This document shows, in pieces, positions 57,385 through 64,000 of a stretch of 64,000 nt of DNA. The stretch is from Megaustenia siamemsis (Eukaryota > Mollusca > Gastropoda > Stylommatophora > Ariophantidae): NCBI GenBank assembly GCA_032433765.1, contig JAVIAB010000041.1, forward strand, positions 80,872,428 to 80,936,427, in the 5' to 3' direction. The notes below the pieces were generated by a model, which had not been told where the DNA came from, made no database searches, and was given only the letters and a program-made list of their open reading frames with translations. Position numbers and translations under genes: made by a program. Every line of letters starts with the position of its first letter. Within the stretch, counting starts at the first letter, position 1.

Positions 57385-58150
57385 TTATCACCTTTCATAT
57401 AATGTTCTACTGATATCATCAACCTTTCATATAATGTTCTACTGATATTATCAATCTTTCATATATTGTTCTACTGATATCATCAACCTTTCATATATTG
57501 TTCTACTGATATCATCAACCTTTCATACATTGTTCTACTGATATTATCAACCTTTCATATAATGTTCTACTGATATCATCAACCTTTCATATATTGTTCT
57601 ACTGATATCATCAACCTTTCATACATTGCTCTACTGATATTATCAACCTTTCATACATTGTTCTACTGATATCATCAACCTTTAATACATTGTTCTACTG
57701 ATATCATCAACCTTTCATACATTGTTCTACTGATATTATCAACCTTTCATACATTGTTCTACTGATATCATCAACCTTTCATACATTGTTCTACTGATAT
57801 TATCAACCTTTCATACATTGTTCTACTGATATCATCAACCTTTCATACATTGTTCTACTGATATTATCAACCTTTCATATATTGTTCTACTGATATCATC
57901 AACCTTTAATACATTGTTCTACTGATATCATCAACCTTTCATATATTGTTCTACTGATATCATCAACCTTTCATATATTGTTCTACTGATATCATCAACC
58001 TTTCATACATTGTTCTACTGATATCATCAACCTTTCATACATTGTTCTACTGATATCATCAACCTTTCATATAATGTTCTACTGATATCATCAACCTTTC
58101 ATACATTGTTCTACTGATATTATCAACCTTTCATTTATTGATGTACTGAT
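57385..58150 (+). repeat. 32-bp minisatellite
   Basis: About 24 units of TCTACTGATATCATCAACCT then TTCATACATTGT, with TATTAT and ATATAATG/ATATATTG variants. Confidence 0.97.
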
Positions 58151-58680
58151 ATTATCAAAATGCTACAAGCCGCACGTGACGTCTAACAACGCAGGAAGGA
58201 TCAAGAATTTCATGAAAATTGGTGACATTTATATGAAAAAAACAGCCCCCCCCATTCTACGATACTGTCGTAATTTTTTGCATGTTGCAAGCTGTCAAAT
58301 TTCCATAATTTCTATTTTGAGGCAGTAATTTTGATGACACAATCGTAATGTTCCCATGTGTTACCGGGGCTTCATTATGAGAGAAGTAAAGAATAGTGAC
58401 ACTGTGACCTTCCAGGCATGTCATAAGAGGCGACTAAGGAGGTTGATCGATGGCTTGACAAGCTGTCATTGTAAAAAGTATTGTTATGGAAACATAGCCA
58501 TAGATTTTAGAAGCAGTGATCTCTGCAATATGTGCCATTTTGACATGCAAGGTTTCTGTTTTTGAGATTGTGGTTCTGCCTTATGTGCCGTCTTTGGCTC
58601 GAAAGGACAATAGATAGAATCGTAATGTAGGGTTAAGTGTACTTCGAGCCTGTTTCAGTATGAGTTGTTTGTCTCTGCAG
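58151..58680. other. Gene 2 intron sequence, unique
   Basis: No confident element. The segment 58410-58615 ends with TGGCTCGAAAGGACAATAGA, similar to the tail after the LINE remnant at 26890 (CGACTCGAAAGGTGAATAGA), so a short old LINE end is possible. Confidence 0.35.
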
Positions 58681-58780
58681 GGAATTCGTCATGGAGGGCT
58701 TCGTAAAAGTGCATCGGACCTACAGAGGAGCATCAGCCCTGAGAGAAGATCGAGGTCAGCAGTGGTCTCTACCAGTGCAG
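58681..58780 (+). CDS. Gene 2 exon 3: Ser/Arg-rich segment
   Basis: The acceptor is tgtttgtctctgcag and the donor gtttgt. Following exon 2 in phase 0 it reads GIRHGGLRKSASDLQRSISP then ERRSRSAVVSTSA plus one base. RKSASDLQRS and SPERRSRS look like basic, phosphorylatable linker sequence. The phase does not fit the obvious start of the next exon (58886), where codons begin on the first base. A start at 58956, or a donor at 58764 (GTG before gtctct), would restore agreement. A second frame is also open, so the reading is provisional. Confidence 0.5.
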
Positions 58781-58885
58781 GTTTGTTGTTGTTGATGCAG
58801 TTTATTGGAGGCCTTTATCTTCTGTTGGTTGTAGCTTTCTTTGGAGTTTTTGTTAATAACTTTTTGTTATTATGATTGATATCAG

Positions 58886-59054
58886 CACGGACATTACAAT
58901 TTATCATCTTTGAATCGTTGCACCTCCATATCTGACATCAAGAGCCTGTCCAGAGAGCACACTGTGGTGGACCAGTGGAGAATGTGTGATAGGAGCTCCA
59001 CTCCAGTGATGGATAACTTGATACAAGCCAGAGTCAGAACAACTGGTTCATCTG
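58886..59054 (+). CDS. Gene 2 exon 4: Ser-rich segment
   Basis: Candidate exon between acceptor gattgatatcag and donor gtagga. It reads HGHYNLSSLNRCTSISDIKS, LSREHTVVDQWRMCDRSSTP and VMDNLIQARVRTTGSS, ending on the first base of a split codon (G) that exon 5 completes as GAC. The right-hand phase agreement with 60992 supports it; the left-hand junction with exon 3 is unresolved (see exon 3). No domain is recognised. Confidence 0.5.
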
Positions 59055-59640
59055 GTAGGATGAACATTGGAGAAACACCAGGTCAGCCTAGACAGCCCAG
59101 AACAAAGTGTATGCTGGCCAAGCAAGTAGGCATCATAGAGAGAAGACAACCTGGTAGGGTCACTTTCATTGGAGAAACACCAGGTCAGCCTAGACAGCCC
59201 AGAACAAAGTGTATGCTGGCCAAGCAAGTAGGCATCATAGAGAGAAGACAACCTGGTAGGGTCACTTTCATTGGAGAAACACCAGGTCAGCCTAGACAGC
59301 CCAGAACAAAGTGTATGCTGGCCAAGCAAGTAGGCATCATAGAGAGAAGACAACCTGTAGGGTCACTTTCATTGGAGAAACACCAGGTCAGCCTAGACAG
59401 CCCAGAACAAAGTGTATGCTGGCCAAGCAAGTAGGCATCATAGAGAGAAGACAACCTGGTAGGGTCACTTTCATTGGAGAAACACCAGGTCAACCTAGAC
59501 AGCCCAGAACAAAGTGTTTGCTGACCAAGCAAGTAGGCATCATAGAGAGAAGACAACCTGGTACTCAAGAATGCCCTGCTGAGGTCAGATATGTTGGGCT
59601 GATAGGTGCAGCCTGGCTGCAAACCACATAACACAACACA
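59055..59640 (+). repeat. 102-bp tandem repeat in a LINE-like family copy
   Basis: Five units spaced 102, 102, 101 and 102 bp (markers at 59109, 59211, 59313, 59414 and 59516). Each encodes FIGETPGQPRQPRTKCM then LAKQVGIIERRQPGRVT. A 1-base deletion near 59353 shifts the frame. After the last unit the sequence continues EVRYVGLIGAAWLQTT and TAA, and aligns with the dispersed family at 14690 and 6020. Confidence 0.93.
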
Positions 59641-59674
59641 TGTGCTCCCACCGTGCATTCATGGGTGGATGATA

Positions 59675-60278
59675 AAGTGAACTCTTCAGTTCTTTAGTGG
59701 ATGATAAAGAGAATTGTTCAGTTCTTTAGTGGATGATAAAGAGAATTGTTCAGTTCTTTAGTGGATGATAAAGAGAATTGTTCAGTTCTTTAGTGGATGA
59801 TAAAGAGAACTGTTCAGTTCTTTAGTGGATGATAAAGAGAACTATTCAGTTCTTTAGTGGATGATAAAGAGAACTCTTCAGTTCTTTAGTGGATGATAAA
59901 GAGAACTGTTCAGTTCTTTAGTGGATGATAAAGAGAATTGTCCAGTTCTTTAGTGGATGATAAAGAGACTTGTTCAGTTCTTTAGTGGATGATAAAGAGA
60001 ATTGTCCAGTTCTTTAGTGGATGATAAAGAGAATTGTTCAGTTCTTTAGTAGATGATAAAGAGAATTGTTCAGTTCTTTAGTGAATGATAAAGAGAATTG
60101 TCCAGTTCTTTAGTGGATGATAAAGAGAATTGTTCAGTTCTTTAGTAGATGATAAAGAGAATTGTTCAGTTCTTTAGTAGATGATAAAGAGAACTGTCCA
60201 GTTCTTTAGTGGATGATAAAGAGAATTGTCCAGTTCTTTAGTGGATGATAAAGAGAATTGTCCAGTTCTTTAGTAGCC
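59675..60278 (+). repeat. 32-bp minisatellite
   Basis: About 19 units of AGTGGATGATAAAGAGAATT then GTTCAGTTCTTT. Confidence 0.97.
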
Positions 60279-60309
60279 ATCGGGTCAATGCCAGAAAAAG
60301 AAAGCCTGT

Positions 60310-60895
60310 TGTGTGTGTGCATGTAAGTCTGTACTTGTATGTCTGTGCATGTATGTTTGTGCGTGTATGTCTGTGCATGTATGTTTGTGCTTGTATGTCT
60401 GTGCATGTATGTATGTCTGTACATGTATGTCTGTGCATGTATGTCTGTGCATGTATGTCTGTGCTTGTATGTCTGTGCATATATGTCTGTGCATGTATGT
60501 CTGTGCATGTATGTCTGTGCTTGTATGTCTGTGCATGTATGTCTGTGCATGTATGTCTGTGCTTGTATGTCTGTGCATGTATGTCTGTGCATGTATGTCT
60601 GTGCATGTATGTCTGTGCATGTATGTCTGTGCATGTATGTCTGTGCTTGTATGTCTGTGCATGTATGTCTGTGCATGTATGTCTGTGCTTGTATGTCTGT
60701 GCATGTATGTCTGTGCTTGTATGTCTGTGCGTGTATGTCTGTGCTTGTATGTCTGTGCATGTATGTCTGTGCATGTATGTCTGTGCTTGTATGTCTGTGC
60801 ATGTATGTCTGTGCATGTATGTCGGTGCATGTATGTCTGTGCATGTATGTCGGTGCATGTATGTCTGTGCGCGTATGTCTGTGCGTGTATGTGGA
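60310..60895 (+). repeat. 14-bp minisatellite
   Basis: About 42 units of GTGCATGTATGTCT with GTGCTTG and GTGCGTG variants; this is what produces the long Cys/Met/Val and His/Thr frames. Confidence 0.98.
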
Positions 60896-60991
60896 GATAT
60901 TAAAGAATGAGAGGAAGAAAGTGGAATCAAGGAAACACAATTTGACATATGAACTGATCCACAAATAACCAGCAGAATGTTCTTGTTTCAG

Positions 60992-61060
60992 ACATGGGGG
61001 CATCTAGACCCAAACGGACATCTCCTACTCGGGTCACAAAGCTCAAAGATGGAGCCAGGA
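60992..61060 (+). CDS. Gene 2 exon 5: basic segment
   Basis: The acceptor is tgttcttgtttcag and the donor gtaagt (perfect consensus). With the G carried from exon 4 it reads DMGASRPKRTSPTRVTKLKD then GAR and one base, leaving phase 1. It is basic and Ser/Thr-rich. The next exon is not in the window; 61061 onward is array to within 90 bp of the end. Confidence 0.6.
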
Positions 61061-61394
61061 GTAAGTTTTTTAGTTTTGTTGTTGTAGTTGTTGCCAACTG
61101 ATAGGTCCAGATAGGTTCAACTAGCAGTGTCTGTGTGTGACTAGACAGATGAAGGCACTTTTTTGAGATGCTTGATATAGTTCTTCCTGTGGTTATCTCG
61201 TAGTCACGCTCTCTCACCAGCTTGTGGTCTACTTTGAGAATGGCTAAAGAACTGTTTCCATGCAGGAAGATTTGGGAAGCTGGTGAATGAGGTGTTCTCA
61301 CTGAGAGAAATAGGACAATTTTTAATTAGTTACACTGTTTCTAATTTGGACTTCTTTTTATTTAGACTTTTTCTTTTATCTTCTTAATCCTCTG
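61061..61394. other. Gene 2 intron, unique part
   Basis: No element or exon recognised before the 31-bp array. Confidence 0.35.
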
Positions 61395-63912
61395 ATCTCC
61401 ACCCATGATAGGGCACTCACAAGAGATCTCCACCCAAAATAGGGCACTCACAAGAGATCTCCACCCATGATAGGGCACTAACAAGAGATCTCCACCTATG
61501 ATAGGGCACTCACAAGAGATCTCCACCCATGATAGGGCACTCACAAGAGATCTCCACCTATGATAGGGCACTCACAAGAGATCTCCACCCATGATAGGGC
61601 ACTCACAAGAGATCTCCACCTATGATAGGGCACTCACAAGAGATCTCCACCCATGATAGGGCACTCACAAGAGATCTCCACCCATGATAGGGCACTCACA
61701 AGAGATCTCCACCCATGATAGGGCACTCACAAGAGATCTCCACCCATGATAGAGCACCCACAAGAGATCTCCACCCATGATAGGGCATTCACAAGAGATC
61801 TCCACCTATGATAAGGCACCCACAAGAGATCTCCACCCATCAAAGAGCACCCACAAATAGATCTCCACCCATCATAGGGCACCACAAGAGATCTCCACCC
61901 ATCATAGGGCACCACAAGAGATCTCCACTCATCATAGAGCACCCACAAATAGATCTCCACCCATCATAGAGCACCCACAAGAGATCTCCACCCATCATAG
62001 AGCACCCACAAATAGATCTCCACCCATCATAGAGCACCAACAAGAGATCTCCACCCATCATAGAGCACCCACAAGAGATCTCCACCCATCATAGAGCACC
62101 CACAAATAGATCTCAACCCATCATAGAGCACCAACAAGAGATCTCCACCCACCATAGAGCACCCACAAGAGATCTCCACCCATCATAGAGCACCCACAAA
62201 TAGATCTCAACCCATCATAGAGCACCCACAAGAGATCTCCACCCATCATAGAGCACCCAAAAGAGATCTCCACCCATCATAGGGCAACCACAAGAGATCT
62301 CCATCCATCATAGGGCAACCATAAGAGATCTTCACCCATCATAGGGCAACCGCAAGAGATCTTCACCCATCATAGGGCAACCACAAGAGATCTCCACCCA
62401 TCATAGGGCAACCACAAAAGATCTCCATCCATCATAGGGCAACCATAAAAGATCTTCACCCATCATAGGGCAACCACAAGAGATCTCCACCCATCATAGG
62501 GCAACCACAAGAGATCTTCACCCATCATAGGGCACCCACAAATAGATCTCAACCCATCATAGAGCACCCACAAGAGATCTCCACCCATCATAGAGCACCC
62601 AAAAGAGATCTCCACCCATCATAGGGCAACCACAAGAGATCTCCATCCATCATAGGGCAACCATAAGAGATCTTCACCCATCATAGGGCAACCGCAAGAG
62701 ATCTTCACCCATCATAGGGCAACCGCAAGAGATCTCCACCCATCATAGGGCAACCACAAAAGATCTCCATCCATCATAGGGCAACCATAAAAGATCTTCA
62801 CCCATCATAGGGCAACCACAAGAGATCTCCACCCATCATAGGGCAACCACAAGAGATCTTCACCCATCATAGGGCAACCGCAAGAGATCTTCACCCATCA
62901 TAGGGCAACCACAAGAGATCTTCATCCATCATAGGGCAACCATAAAAGATCTTCACCCATCATAGGGCAACCGCAAGAGATCTTCACCCATCATAGGGCA
63001 ACCACAAGAGATCTCCATCCATCATAGGGCAACCATAAGAGATCTCAACCCATCATAGGGCAACCATAAGAGATCTCCACCCATCATAGGGCAACCGCAA
63101 GAGATCTCCACCCATCAAAGGGCATCCACAAGAGATCTCCACCCATCATAAAGCACCCACAAGAGATCTCCACCCATCATAGAGCACCCACAAGAGATCT
63201 CCACCCATCATAGAGCACCCACAAGAGATCTCCACCCATCATAAAGCACCCACAAGAGATCTCCACCCATTATAAAGCACCCACAAGAGATCTCCACCCA
63301 TTATAAAGCACCCACAAGAGATCTCCACCCATCATAGAGCACCCACAAGAGATCTCCACCCACCATAGAGCACCCACAAGAGATCTCCACCCATCATAGA
63401 GCACCCACAAGAGATCTCCACCCATCATAAAGCACCCACAAAAGATCTCCACCCTTCATAAAGCACCCACAAGAGATCTCCACCCATCATAGAGCACCCA
63501 CAAGAGATCTCCACCCATCATAGAGCACCCACAAGAGATCTCCACCCATCATAAAGCACCCACAAGAGATCTCCACCCATCATAAAGCACTCACAAGAGA
63601 TCTCCACCCATTATAAAGCACTCACAAGATATCTCCACCCATCATAGAGCACCCACAAGAGATCTCCACCCATCATAAAGCACTCACAAGAGATCTCCAC
63701 CCATCATAAAGCACTCACAAGAGATCTCCACCCATCATAAAGCACTCACAAGAGATCTCCACCCATCATAAAGCACTCACAAGAGATCTCCACCCATCAT
63801 AAAGCACTCACAAGAGATCTCCACCCATCATAAAGCACTCACAACAGATCTCCACCCATCATAAAGCACTCACAACAGATCTCCACCCATCATAAAGCAC
63901 TCACATTAGATT
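61395..63912 (+). repeat. 31-bp minisatellite
   Basis: About 82 units of CACAAGAGATCTCCACCCAT then CATAGAGCACC. Left: GGGCACT; middle: GGGCAACCA and TTCACCC; right: AAGCACTCA. Each block is locally homogenised. A block near 62200-62500 recurs at about 62545-62850. Confidence 0.97.
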
Positions 63913-64000
63913 TCCACCCAATCCGGTCTGGAGCAAGCATTGACAACTCTCGCCAGGACCTGCCGGCCTCTATCATTTCATCATAAATGGTTCATTGCCA
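63913..64000. other. Unique sequence at the window edge
   Basis: 88 bases after the array; too short to interpret. Confidence 0.3.

Noticed and set aside
60206..61003. His/Thr-rich and Cys/Met/Val-rich frames
   Set aside because: 14-bp repeat; every frame on both strands is open for the same reason.

Overview
This is nuclear DNA of an animal, most likely a lophotrochozoan invertebrate and plausibly a mollusc. Genes are split by GT-AG introns (one GC-AG), the coding exons are small, and the spaces between them hold degenerate LINEs, tRNA-derived SINEs, an hAT transposon and a very large number of minisatellites. The mollusc guess rests on overall character only. By my boundaries, more than 30 separate tandem arrays fill roughly 60% of the window (about 38 of 64 kb), with monomers from 4 to 102 bp.

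Gene 1 (plus strand, about 7.3-37.7 kb) is the main gene. Five small exons (7321-7417, 9412-9477, 16559-16615, 16803-16932, 21136-21212) join in matching phase. They encode acidic sequence with three VKQE motifs and then a tyrosine-led zinc knuckle, C-x2-C-x7-C-x2-H. That knuckle and the residues before it resemble the segment that precedes the PR/SET domain in PRDM9/PRDM7/PRDM11. A terminal exon (35907-37712), phase-compatible with the knuckle exon, encodes 18 C2H2 zinc fingers. I found no PR/SET exon in the 14.7 kb between them. The gene's 5' end lies upstream of 7321 and was not identified.

Gene 2 (plus strand, 53341 to beyond 61060) starts with a short exon (53341-53403) that joins 56201-56296 through a GC-AG intron. 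The two give an N-terminal RII-alpha/DPY30-like docking motif resembling C8orf34-type proteins. Serine- and arginine-rich exons follow at 58681-58780, 58886-59054 and 60992-61060, and the gene runs off the right edge.

Layout: 0-1.35 kb, hAT transposon on the minus strand; 1.35-6.6 kb, LINE fragments and tRNA-related elements; 6.6-37.7 kb, gene 1 with introns filled by arrays of 34, 32, 49, 74, 21, 19, 30, 25 and 60/61 bp; 38.2-48.5 kb, intergenic arrays (43, 30, 50, 51, 24, 25 and 44 bp) with a duplicated open-frame module and a tRNA-cored hairpin element; 49.7-52.7 kb, LINE 3' ends and a 45/48-bp array built from LINE coding sequence; 52.8-64 kb, gene 2 with more arrays.

Three points stand out. 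The knuckle-plus-finger gene shows no visible SET exon. Three minisatellites (75, 45/48 and 102 bp) appear to come from transposon coding sequence with the reading frame kept. Homologous 30-bp arrays lie in opposite orientation on either side of the zinc-finger exon.
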